From: Fragilariopsis cylindrus CCMP1102
Lineage: Eukaryota > Bacillariophyta > Bacillariophyceae > Bacillariales > Bacillariaceae
Direction of reading: 5' to 3'
NCBI GenBank assembly: GCA_900095095.1
Contig: FMBT01000404.1
Span: 62,001-126,000 of the forward strand
DNA length: 64,000 bases
Part shown: one piece after another, positions 22,169 to 33,000 of the stretch
How the letters are laid out: every line of letters starts with the position of its first letter
How positions within the stretch are numbered: position 1 is the first letter of the stretch
Translations under genes and position numbers: made by a program
The notes under the pieces: model-generated
Database searches by the model: none
What the model was told of the DNA's origin: nothing
What the model saw: the letters and a program-made list of their open reading frames with translations, nothing else

Positions 22169-22621
22169 TTAAGAGGTATCGTAATACTCGACCTTGATCT
22201 TGTCTCCGGTCATGGTTCCATGCCCAAAAACGAACTTGTTATTCAGATACTGGTATTTGCCAGGGGAAGCCTCGAACGTTACACCCGATCGGATAATGAA
22301 GTTGGAAGGGTTGTCGGGCAAATCCTGTGCCGTTCGTCCAATCACATGCTGATAAATGAGTTGGCCGTCATCGGTCCGGATTACGGCTCTCAGATCGATT
22401 CCAGCCAACACACCGTTCGATCCTATCGTGGCCCATTCGGAGGTGGGGGCCACTACCTCGCCGTTGAGTGCCGGGCCGTACACCTTACCGGTGACGGCAA
22501 CGATCATTCTGGTACCCGCTGGTCCATTGGGGACCATCAAGCGCTCTTGGAGAGTGAGTTCGATGGTGTAGAACAACTTCCCTTTCAGCATGACCGGTTC
22601 GGCTTCTGTGTCGGAGCTCAT
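22169..22621 (-). CDS. DUF3237 (UPF0311) family protein
   Basis: A 150-residue complete frame from an ATG. It has the DUF3237 layout: an N-terminal strand (GKLFYTIELTLQERLMVPNGPAGTR), then MIVAVTGKVYGPALNGEVVAP, SEWATIGSNGVLAGIDLRAVIRTDDGQLIYQH and a C-terminal FVFGHGTM segment. The full length is close to family norm. The family is common in bacteria and fungi and lacks a firmly assigned function. This stretch is visibly richer in G and C than its neighbours, uses C-ending codons more, and lacks the homopolymer inserts seen in almost every other gene here. That fits later acquisition, possibly horizontal. Cytosolic by absence of leader or membrane segment. Confidence 0.85.
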   Translation of the reverse strand: MSSDTEAEPVMLKGKLFYTIELTLQERLMVPNGPAGTRMIVAVTGKVYGPALNGEVVAPTSEWATIGSNGVLAGIDLRAVIRTDDGQLIYQHVIGRTAQDLPDNPSNFIIRSGVTFEASPGKYQYLNNKFVFGHGTMTGDKIKVEYYDTS

Positions 22622-23301
22622 CCTTCTTAAAAAGTAGTTAGAATAAAAAAGCTTATGATTCTCTCGAATTCCGTGAGAACGATGTGAAACTAGAGAAACC
22701 TTAAAGAACTAACTAATTGGTTCTATTGATTAAGTAAATAAGGAAAAAATGAGATGCTGAAGGCATCAGTTTGTTGTGGTCAAATTTTTCTTTGTTGTGT
22801 TGATGTTGACACTCAATAAAGATTCTTGGAAAACGTGACAATCATGACAAGGACCCATAACCTGATGGCGCACAGACGCGCATTTCTAACAAACGAGTAC
22901 CGGTTAGTGAGGCTTATCGAACGAATTGATTATGATTCTTCCGCAAATGATACTTCAGGCAATATCGCTCCTCACAGTAGCAGAAGAGGCGTTAACGTCG
23001 GAAATTGTGGCACGGGGGGGGGGGGGGGGGGGGGGGGATTAAATGGATTAAGCCTACCGTATGCGTGTAAGGGAAGGTAATGAAACAAGTACAAGTAATC
23101 GATTAATGATAGACTACCTAGTTATATTGAAATTTGAGATGGAAATAATACTATAAAGCGGAAAATGTAATTGATAAAATTAATGTTGATATGCAATAAT
23201 TGCGCTTTTTTGTTTTCTTTTTCATTTCTCACTTTTGTTCTCCGGTCCGATGTCATCCATCCATCGTTCTATCCATAGTACTACGTCAGATCGACAGTTC
23301 C
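22622..23301. other. Intergenic, with a G24 homopolymer
   Basis: No gene supported. A pure run of 24 G occupies 23014-23037. It lies 3' of the JmjC gene and 5' of the DUF3237 gene (both minus). A reading frame at 22826-23080 passes through the tract as poly-Gly but has no other merit. Confidence 0.7.
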
Positions 23302-25494
23302 TTAATCTTTTGATGGGATACATAATTGGTTGACTTCTGCTGCACCACCAAAAACTGCATCACCCTCAATATCAACTCCACTTCGGACATTGCATTGTGC
23401 ACTTTTTTGGAGACTTGTAATATAATGGAACCATGACGTCGGTAGATACAAAACTTCTCCCGATTTCACTACTGTACTAACAGCCTCTGCTTTTGATGCA
23501 GCCTCCATCCATTCACGTTCTTCATGTGGCATATCATCACGATTTAGGTAATTGATATGTCCATAATTCAACATACTATGACGAAAACTAGAATGACCCT
23601 TGGATGTAACAAGACCAAGTTTTGGACAAGCACGTGGCGGACTTAATATGTACCGCTTAGCACCCGTAATCATCCCGATCATATTCCGACCACTATCATA
23701 ATGATTTGCAGCTGTTATACCCCGTTCACCAAATCGACATTGGATACCCTTTTGAGATTTTGGTTCAAAGACGATGAAATTCTTTTTCCTACTACTAAAT
23801 GATGGTAAATCTTTACTAACAAAGGACCACGACGATGAATCGGCTAATCGTTCTTCTCTTGGTACACCAGATTGCCAATAATAATGTGGTAAATTGGCAT
23901 TCAAACCGACCCGGTCCGCATAATGTGCATGTTTTACCCATGTTTTAAATGTCCAATCATTGTCACGAGTGGGTGGCATACCCATCATTTTAACATCCCA
24001 TAATGGTGCATTAAAAAATGCAAAGAAATTATTTGGACTTTCATTGGCTTTACCTTGTGATCGGGTAGAACTCGTAGTATCATCAAATTGACTACTCAGA
24101 TAGTCATCGGTCCATTTTTTATTCGCTGCAATTAATTCAGGTACATTAATCAATTTGAAAGGCAACTTAGCAATTCGAAATTTCAATGCTGCTTCCATAT
24201 CGTCTGGATCATTAAAATCAAAATGGATTAAATCTTCTTGGAGAACATCCGGTGGATGATCAATGTCGTCTTGTGGCCAACTTTCCATCAGTTCCTTGTA
24301 GGTACGTAACTTTGGGTAGTCTCCAAGTCGACTTGGTGGTTCCATCAGTTTTTCTGGATATTCGTATTTGTGTTTGGTATAATCCACATAGTCTCCTCTA
24401 GTGGTTGCCTCCTTCTCTTCTATTGCATCATATTCTTTTTCCCATGCCATATATTGTTTTTTCGGACGGTGAACCTGGAAGAATTTCTTAGGACTCTTAC
24501 GGTCTCCACCACGCACCATATTCTTCTTCGCATTTCTACCGGTCATCCCCATAAGCTCGCGTTTTTCTTCAGCTTCCGAAGAATTAGGATCTAAACATGG
24601 TACATCTCTCATATCGATCCATTGGATATGTTTATTCTTATTTGATTCCATTCGTTTTTCTAATTCAATTAATTCTTCCTCTAAATGTTCAATTTTGTAT
24701 TCAGTTATATAGGTATTTTTTTTCTCCCAATGATCTGGTCGGTCGGTAGCTTCATCAATTATTTTGATCTCACCTTGCCCCCTTTCTACATCCTCTTCTT
24801 CGTCATCTTCCTCGTCATCTTCTTCGTCATCATATTGTGGAAATTCTTGATGACTTAATTTTTTCACAGGTCTTTTTCTGCCATGATCCGTGGCGGTTTG
24901 TACTACACGCTCTCCACGTCCATGTCCACGTCCATGTCCCTGTCCATGACCACGTCCATGTTGTCCTCTTTCTAAATCTGCTGCTTGCAAACGCTTACGA
25001 CGCATTTTTTCCCGTTCAACACTGTCATCATCCTCATCATCATCATCTCCCTCCTCTTCCTCTTCTTTTTGCATTGCCTGATGACGCATACGTCGACTAT
25101 CATCTGTCTCATTTGGATCTGATCGATCATCCATTGGTGGTCGTATATTTTTCTTTTTTTCATCTTCATGTTTATTATTGTGTTTGTTAATATATTTAGC
25201 ACCTCTACCTTCTTCTTTGGATTGGACATGCCAAATTGTATATCCTAACAAACAAAGTGAAAGTACAAATAAAAGTACACTTACTTTCAATCGTCTTTGT
25301 TTTTTTTGATCATTTCGTTTCCCATATTTATTATCAAAATCTACTCCTCCTCCTCGTTGTTGTTTTCGGGCGGCCGACGTCGATGTCGATTGCGAGGAAG
25401 AAGACACGTCGACAACAGAATCACCTGGAGGCATTAAACCACTACTAGACGAACCAGAAATTCTATTGCCTCTACTGTGGACGGCGCTGGACAT
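23302..25494 (-). CDS. JmjC / cupin-8 type Fe(II)-2-oxoglutarate oxygenase, type II membrane protein
   Basis: A 730-residue single-exon gene. A membrane anchor at residues 70-90 (KVSVLLFVLSLCLLGYTIWHV) follows a short basic tail. A long charged stalk rich in Asp/Glu and Gly-His repeats comes next. The catalytic part lies in the last 300 residues. HxD iron ligands are H598 and D600 in GITAANHYDSGRN. The distal His is at about 690 in GEVLYLPTSWFHYI. AKRYILSPP lies between, as expected for a cosubstrate-binding strand of the JmjC/cupin-8 fold. The full facial triad is therefore present, and activity as a protein hydroxylase in the ER/Golgi lumen is likely, with unknown substrate. TACAGTA/TACTGTA motifs lie 74-144 bases upstream of the ATG. 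Confidence 0.78.
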   Translation of the reverse strand: MSSAVHSRGNRISGSSSSGLMPPGDSVVDVSSSSQSTSTSAARKQQRGGGVDFDNKYGKRNDQKKQRRLKVSVLLFVLSLCLLGYTIWHVQSKEEGRGAKYINKHNNKHEDEKKKNIRPPMDDRSDPNETDDSRRMRHQAMQKEEEEEGDDDDEDDDSVEREKMRRKRLQAADLERGQHGRGHGQGHGRGHGRGERVVQTATDHGRKRPVKKLSHQEFPQYDDEEDDEEDDEEEDVERGQGEIKIIDEATDRPDHWEKKNTYITEYKIEHLEEELIELEKRMESNKNKHIQWIDMRDVPCLDPNSSEAEEKRELMGMTGRNAKKNMVRGGDRKSPKKFFQVHRPKKQYMAWEKEYDAIEEKEATTRGDYVDYTKHKYEYPEKLMEPPSRLGDYPKLRTYKELMESWPQDDIDHPPDVLQEDLIHFDFNDPDDMEAALKFRIAKLPFKLINVPELIAANKKWTDDYLSSQFDDTTSSTRSQGKANESPNNFFAFFNAPLWDVKMMGMPPTRDNDWTFKTWVKHAHYADRVGLNANLPHYYWQSGVPREERLADSSSWSFVSKDLPSFSSRKKNFIVFEPKSQKGIQCRFGERGITAANHYDSGRNMIGMITGAKRYILSPPRACPKLGLVTSKGHSSFRHSMLNYGHINYLNRDDMPHEEREWMEAASKAEAVSTVVKSGEVLYLPTSWFHYITSLQKSAQCNVRSGVDIEGDAVFGGAAEVNQLCIPSKD

Positions 25495-26050
25495 GCTGAC
25501 TGATAGTCGTTATTTTGTTTTATTCTTGAGTATTGTATGTATCAGTTAATTCTTCGCTTTTTTCGGTACAGTAGATGGTATGGAGCTTAAACGCACCCTT
25601 CTTTGATCTTATTTTATGTTGTGCTTTATTATGACTTTACTGTATGTGTGGTTAGTTGGAATTCTTGAAGGGTATCATATGGATTTTTTTGGTGCGCCGT
25701 TTAAGTTTGAAGTTCTGAAGGCGATCCGTTAGGGCGCGAGTCCTTTTTAACGGGACTGATTAATACGTGATTGGACAATTTGCTCTGTTGAGCTGAGAAC
25801 TCTTTCGTTTCACGTTCATAAGAAAACTTGAGTTTCTCAACGTGTAACGGATAGATGCCACGGAAGAGATGTTCCAATGCTGCCGTGGACGGAAAAGACA
25901 AGACAAGACAAGGAGCTAGTACGATACGTGACCTTAAAATCATAAAGTCGAATACTATATATACACCTACCATCGTACAAGTACCTGTCTTTTGAAAAAT
26001 AAAATATGCAAAGGTCCATCGACAATAAATAAATAATAAATAGCCAACCA

Positions 26051-27202
26051 ATGATGATGATATTCTGGACCAGCAATGCAGTGTTGTTCTTAATGGTATT
26101 ATTATTAGTTGCTGCTGACAAATCATCATCATGTAACCTTGTGAAGGCTTTCGCTTTTGGTTACGTCAACTACAGGGGGAGTGATGTCAGCAGTACAAAA
26201 ACAATCTCTGCAAATTACAGCAGCAGCAGCAACAACAACAATATTAATTGGTATGCATCTTCCTATCGTGACACGACTGGTACTACTACTACTACTACTG
26301 CTGCTGCTCATTCTTCTTCTTCTCCTTCTGAATTAAAACGACGGAAACGACGACGCAAAAATAAAACAGGACGTCGAATTGGTGGTCGTCAGCATCGTCA
26401 TCGAAATCTACAACGAAAACCACAGAGAACAACGAAGCAAAATACTAATCCGTTTTTATCTTGGTTGCCCGATGAAGAAGTATATGCAACTACTATAACA
26501 TCACAAATTCCCTATAATTTTTTCAACAAGGAATTAGTTGTACGTGGAAAAACTACATTGGGATCGAGCATAGTAAGAGACCAGCGCAATCAACCCTGGA
26601 CAATTACGGTAGAATTCAATTGTGACCACGGTAGCATTTCACGGCCTTCTTGTTATTATCCATCTCATCCAGCTGCAGATTTGATTCGAGAAGTACCTGG
26701 GCTGGTGGACAAAAACAATAAGGATATGACGGATCCAATCAATACAAATAGTGCAGTATCAATCTGTTTAATATATAACGAAGATGAAGTGTATCGCGGC
26801 GAAAACAACATAAATAGTAAAATTATACTACCTATACGAAAATTACAAGGATCAAATCGTCGTCAAAAAGAAATATATCGTGGTGAAAAAAACAAAGAAA
26901 GTAGAATCGTAGTAACGAAAGGATCTATCCGGTTTAGAAATCATTCTGCGGAATTCCAGGATGGCTGTTTTACTCAACACGGATACGGGAGTCATCTGGC
27001 TACAGCTGGACGCGGTGGAGTATTAGCGGAATGGCCCTGGAATCAAATAGTGAGTGCCTGTGATCATGAGGGAAAGTTGACAGTTGTGGTCGATATTGAA
27101 TATAAGCTCGTTCCACGAAGCATACCAAAGATTGTGTTAGAACGTCTGCAAAATTATAAAGTGAGATATGTTGAATACGACGAAGACGAGGACAATAAGT
27201 AG
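26051..27202 (+). CDS. Unknown protein with bipartite plastid-type leader
   Basis: A 383-residue gene, family not recognised. The N-terminus is a strong signal peptide (hydrophobic AVLFLMVLLLVAA) followed at about residue 34 by VKA-FAFGYVN, resembling the diatom ASA-FAP motif with Phe after the cleavage site. A Ser/Asn/Thr-rich, Arg/Lys-rich stretch follows, as expected of a transit peptide. The mature part has a degenerate internal repeat (VYRGENNINSKIILPI and IYRGEKNKESRIVVTK) and a Trp/Gly-rich end (GVLAEWPWNQIVSACDHEG). No catalytic motif is apparent. Targeting to the chloroplast is inferred from the leader only. Confidence 0.6.
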   Translation: MMMIFWTSNAVLFLMVLLLVAADKSSSCNLVKAFAFGYVNYRGSDVSSTKTISANYSSSSNNNNINWYASSYRDTTGTTTTTTAAAHSSSSPSELKRRKRRRKNKTGRRIGGRQHRHRNLQRKPQRTTKQNTNPFLSWLPDEEVYATTITSQIPYNFFNKELVVRGKTTLGSSIVRDQRNQPWTITVEFNCDHGSISRPSCYYPSHPAADLIREVPGLVDKNNKDMTDPINTNSAVSICLIYNEDEVYRGENNINSKIILPIRKLQGSNRRQKEIYRGEKNKESRIVVTKGSIRFRNHSAEFQDGCFTQHGYGSHLATAGRGGVLAEWPWNQIVSACDHEGKLTVVVDIEYKLVPRSIPKIVLERLQNYKVRYVEYDEDEDNK

Positions 27203-27607
27203 TACTGTAGTAAATAACTCGACCAAGAAGGGGACGTTCCACAAAATGGATCGCTTGTTTCGTGACAAAGAAATAAATTGCAATAGAATCCAATAAAAGC
27301 AAAGGAAATTAAGTTACTAATGTCGAAACGTCAATAGATTATTATTAATTATATGTATTATTTGATTTATTTTAATTGTAGGAGAATCAGGAGAATATGA
27401 TATGGTAAATTCTGACGTGAAGTTCAGGACAAGTGTCGGCTGAAGTAGATGCCATATCGATATGATTTTTTAGTAGGCCTTTTTCTATCAGAACTTCGTA
27501 TTGCTGCATTAGGAACAGTTGCTACTAGAACCCGATTCTTCTTCACTTCTAGAACCTGGCCCCTTTGAAGGTTCTTCTTCTTTGCTCCGGAATCAATCCA
27601 TAAAATC

Positions 27608-28224
27608 TCAATCGGTCTTGTCCGACATACTATACTTTACGATTGCATCCCACAATGTGTTGACCATGATGACTGCTGCAATACAACCTGCAAGATTATC
27701 GACTGCTATTTCAAGATTATCGAATGCTGTTGCCAAATTGTCGACTGCTGTTGCATAATTTGTATAAAGCGTCCGCAATTCCACTTCTTGATTTTGGAGT
27801 GACATACCAGTTGTAAGATGGTATTGATCAAAATACAATCCAACACTAACACCAACACCAACCAAAATCCAACAACTACAAGCTAATCCTATAGCTTCTA
27901 ACCATACTTCTTTCGTATTACGATCTTGTTTCTTTTGTGGGTTCTTGTCCGACATACTATCCTTTACCATTGCAATACATCTGACAAATGTAATACAATT
28001 GAAGAATGCTATTGCATAACTGTAATAAAGCGTCCGCAATTCTATTTCTTGAATAAAACGTGACATACCAGTTGGAAGATGCTGGTGTTGATCAAAATAC
28101 AATCCAACTTCAACTTCAACACCAACACCAACCATAACCATAACCAAACAATAACAAATCAATCCTATAGCTGATAACCATACTTCTTTCGTATAACGAT
28201 CTTGTTTCTTTTGTGGGTTAATGA

Positions 28225-28265
<41 letters not shown>

Positions 28266-28564
28266 CAACAGCTACTACTAATATCGCTGCTGCTAGTAGA
28301 GGTACTGCTATCGCTATCGCTACTGCTATCATCATCATTATCATCATCACTATCGCTATCGCTACTGCCACTCGTCGTGAGGTGATGCTTGATGATAGAA
28401 GATGGTGTTCCTTGAATAATACGCAAATCCGTTCCGGTATTCACATGATACATGGAGTTTCTTGTGGCACGAAAGGATTGCGGCATAGTAAAACAGTCGA
28501 TTCCGCAATGGCAAATTGCACATAAGCCGATGAACGCAAAGGAGAGGACTTTTTTCATCGACAT
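27608..28564 (-). CDS. Secreted/plastid-type membrane protein with internal duplication
   Basis: Unknown family, 318 residues from the ATG at 28564; an upstream in-frame TTG at 28606 is not taken as the start. A signal peptide (KKVLSFAFIGLCAICHCGIDC) is followed by FTMPQSF, which may be a plastid-type Phe+1 site. An Asp/Ser repeat spacer follows. Two copies of a module of about 90 residues then occur. Each starts NPQKKQDR-TKEVWL-AIGL, carries a Val/Gly-rich hydrophobic helix, then GLYFDQ and ELRTLY, and ends with SMSDK. The second copy contains an extra heptad-like run (AVDNLATAFDNLEIAVDNLAG). The copies are so alike in DNA that the duplication must be recent. Confidence 0.6.
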
Positions 28565-29583
28565 CTTGAGTATAGTATTAGTAGTTTGTTCTTTTCTTAC
28601 AATCAACGAGTGTATTATAATGTGTAATAAGAATAATAAACATAAAGAAAAGGAGATGTTGATAGCTCGAGGGAAAAAAGCCGGTGGTCCGTGTTGTCTC
28701 CATTTTTTCGTGTTTTTTTTTTAGTGCACAAGTACAACTCAAAACTCAAAACACAAGAATTTAATTCATTTTTGATCGAGTAAATATTAGAATCTGTTTC
28801 AGTCTTCAGTCGTCAATTGTTTACTAGTAGACATTTTTCTTCATTATTTTGCTCTCATCCCACATACATCATCACATCATTTTCTTCTTTCTCACCGTAC
28901 TGTACAGCTCACAACTTGAACATACTTCCAGTACCGTTCTAGCCCAATATCAAATAACAAATAACACACCATCATGAGGACCAGAAATTTAAAAAACGAC
29001 GAGTAGATCACGTAGAGAAAAAAATTAAAAGTTACTAACGATGATAATGAATATGCTGTAGAGTATGAGCTAACGACTGATAAATCGGAAGATAGGAACA
29101 TTTCAATCGCTCGTATTCATCCTGATGTACATAAACTTAATATTGATTGTTTTATTCATCAAGAGGAGCCAAGAGGAGACAGTCCAGGCCCTTCAGTTGT
29201 CTCAAAAGCACAGATATATAACAGAAGCAATATCATCCAATCCTTCATCACAAAGATGTACCATTGATGAAAAGATGTACATACGTCTTGATCACTGGGA
29301 AGAATTGAAGGAAATAATTCTAGTAGATAAAAATAGATTTCACTTTAGTTGAGTGAGAATTTGGTTGCTATGATGAAGACAAGATTTTTTCCAACAATGC
29401 CCTGGCGGTTAATAAACGAGGGGAATTATAATACTTGAAAAATAATTATCAAATTCACTTGCGCAAATAATAGTCAATTCATTAGTTATAATCTAATTCT
29501 AGCTAATAGTGCATCTATACACCCCAAATTGCCAAACAATGAATTGAAAAAATGACACGTTGTTGTCAACTTTTCATATACAT
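28565..29583. other. 1 kb intergenic region
   Basis: No gene supported on either strand. It holds the divergent 5' side of the duplicated membrane-protein gene (a TACTGTA motif at about 28897) and the 3' side of the PMS2 gene. A 75-codon frame at 29125-29352 has no recognisable features. Confidence 0.5.
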
Positions 29584-30033
29584 TTATTCATCTGGCTGTT
29601 GTTGTGTGAGAGGAGTACAGGTTACAGTCGGAATCGCAATATGTTCTGCAGCACTACGTTCGTCCATCAACAAAATAGGTAATACGTTAGAAACATGTCT
29701 CATGGTGGGTCGCCCGTGAGCGCATGTCCATGGCATGTCAACGTATGCCAATTTTTGTACTACATTACTCATCTCCTTTTGTGATAAAGCAGTTCCGATC
29801 ATGACACTGGTCCGACACGCACGACTGGCAAACATAGCAATTGCCTTAGGTAGTCGTGCTAGGATGCGATCAGCATTGTCGCCCTGTGTTGAGGTGGCGT
29901 TGGTATGATTACGAACGGCGTTGTTTCCGTACATTCCCAGCCCGTCAGTTCCTGTCCCACCCGATCCTGCATCATAGGAAGATCCTTCTGTCAAAATCGC
30001 ACAGAGAGCGGAAACATCTGAAGGACCAAACTG

Positions 30034-30075
<42 letters not shown>

Positions 30076-33000
30076 GAAGAAAAAAGCAAACATTGTTAAT
30101 AACAAACACATATTATTATTCTTAAAGCAAAAACGACAACGACAACGACAACAAGATCCAACTCAGGAAGATAAAAGTAGGAAACATACCTGAACCGCCT
30201 TGCGACCTTCGTGAGCACCTGAATGAGGAAGAGCTGTCAGCGACAAACGATGACGAATGGGAGCCTCCGCATCAAATTTAAACCGAAATCCATTAGCTTG
30301 GAATATATCCATATGATCTAAGACGCAAGCTTCTTCGGATGGATTCAACTCAAGATGTAATGGTTGGATCAATGGTTGCTCGTGCATTACCGTTTTCTTA
30401 CAAAGTTCTTCAAAGTTGTATCGTTCCTCACAAGCGTGTTGATCTAATATCCAAAGATGATTTCGGGAACATCTAGCAAGAACAAAACCAAGATTGAATT
30501 GACCTATGACCTGCATTCCATCTCGAAATGTTGATTTGGATATTCGAATGAATGGATTCGAAGAATTCCGATCATTATCATCGTCATGTTCATCGTCAAA
30601 TCCAACTTCCTTGTCAAGTTCATTCATCGTTCTGGAGGGACTTTCCTCTGTACGTGACGGTGAATCCTCCACGATGGAAGTATTGCCATCTTTGGATTTA
30701 ATAATGAGATTTCTTCTAATTTCGTCGATGTCATGTTTACGTTTGCGCATATTCAAACGCTCCAAACGAGCATTATAGCACACATCCTGTGTGGAACTAA
30801 AGGATTCCCATACTACGACTTCATCGTCAGCGGTAGAACAATCGTCACTCGCATTTGAAATTTCCGAATTACTGGTGCTTTTAGTTTTGCCTTTTAAAGG
30901 GAGTGATTCGATATCATCCTTTCCATTATCCGTAATCGTACGGGATTCGCGAATCTTCTGACGAGCACGCGTATTAGATTGTTGAGAGGTATTAGTGGTA
31001 GAGGATGATATTTTGCTCGAATCTTCATCGTTTTTATTATATTTCGGTCGTGTTTGGTTTGAAGTAGGAATAGGTGGTGATTCTTTCGATGTTAAGCTAT
31101 TGATTCCTCGGCTTCCCATTGCAACATCGCCGTCAGAGTCTTTTCTATTGTTGTCGGATTGGAAGGCAAATTGCTGTAAATTACCCAATAGCGGACGACG
31201 ACGTGCAGAAGAAGAATACGACGATGACAATGTTACCGATGATGACGCAGCGAAAGAGGAAGAGGAAACCACTCTCGATGATTGTTCGTTTGATTTCTCG
31301 ATTGTTTGTTTTCCATTTCCTTCATTATTATTATCATCCTCAGGTCGTGTTTCTTTTCTATAGGATGGAGAGGATGACGATAGAGTCTGCTGTGATCCGG
31401 CTTGAAGATCTGTTGTAGTAGTAACGGATGGAGATTTCATTGTAAAATCATCTGGTGTTACTGGTTCTTTCGTTCTCGTATTCTCCGACGACGATCCGAC
31501 CCCGATAGAAATAGAACGTGAGATCATTGTTTGTAACGATTCCTGCTCTAGTTGCAATCCTCCGTCGTCATCGTCGCCACTATAAAATTTGGCCTGGATT
31601 TCATTCCATTTCCGTCGTTCTAAATCTGATATTGTATCCATCGGTGGTAGCTGTTGTTGTTGTTGTTGTTGTTGTTGTGTTGCGTCATTATCATTAATCG
31701 TCAACGCTATATTATTTTCATTTTCTAACACATCTGATTTGTTGTTGTTCGAGAATACTGTCGTAGAAGCTTCCTTCTCCTCAAATTGCTGCGTATCGGT
31801 AGATGACGACGTTATAGGCCCCTCTATTTCTTCTTCTTTCGGCAACACTTTTGCTTTCTTTTTAGGACGATTTTCTTCCGTTGATTCGTCTCCGTTGTTC
31901 GATGATAGGCGAATCTTTGCACCCGTTGTAGTCTCTGCCACTGTCATAGTTGACAGTTTTAATACAACAGTAGATAGCTTAGTCTGTTTCAGTGGACGAC
32001 GGTCTTCAATTTGATCGTCATCGTTGTTGTTGTTGAGCTCATTAGTTTCTTGTTGTCGTTCCTTTTGTCGTCCAGCTAGATCATGTTGCATCTTCGCTTT
32101 AGATAAATCATGGACGAATGCAAATCTTCGTTTGTGCTTCTGTCGGTTACCATTATCATCGACTTCACCATCGCCATCGTCGTCGTCGTCATCGTCATCG
32201 CTGTCCTGATAATCGTCCTCTTCGACCTCTATGTCAGTAACACCATTCCCATTAAACATCTGAGACAAGGGACAGGTAATATCATGACCATGCTTATATG
32301 AAGGACCTCTTGCACATCTTCTACAACTAGTATTAGCGCCAGTACTTTTACCGCCTACGCTTACTCTTGCTGCTGTTATTCGTTGTTGTTGTTGTTGTTG
32401 CTGTTGCTGTGATGACGGTGATTGTTGTTGTTGTTGTTGTTGCTGCTGCTGATTATGCTGCTGCTTATTCGGATTGTTTTGTTGTTGTTGCGTGGATGAT
32501 AAACTTGTTGTTCCTCCATCCACGAATATACCAGAGGATTCGTTCGACCATAGTTTTGTGACATGTTCTTCGATCATCCCCAAGAGATCGGATTCATTTG
32601 TCAATAATACTGTACGTTTATCTGGTGATAAATTAATATCAAATGAATTATTTGGTAAGGTAAATTCTAATATAGCAGATGGTTTTTTTTGTTTAGTATT
32701 ATTAGCAGTAGAATTTGAAAATGTGGTCCATAATTTACGTAATAATGTTGTGACCTTTGGTAAATCAACCACACGACCATTAATACTGTAATACTGTACA
32801 GATCGGACACGGTCACCAGCACCACTACCACTACCACCAGCAGCTGTTGACGTTATTCTCCCTCGTTTTTGACGTTGATGTTTCTGTGCAGCTGCTGCTG
32901 CCGCTATAAGTGATGGTTCAATAGAGATCAATCCCCTGATCCCCCAATTGTAACAAACATCGTCGTTTTTTTTGTCGTCATCCACTTCTTTTTTCTGTTG

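Noticed and set aside
22826-23080. 84-codon plus-strand frame with poly-Gly
   Set aside because: It depends on the G24 tract and has no other coding character.
25701-26132. 143-codon minus-strand frame
   Set aside because: It overlaps the start of the gene at 26051 and the JmjC promoter, without recognisable domain.
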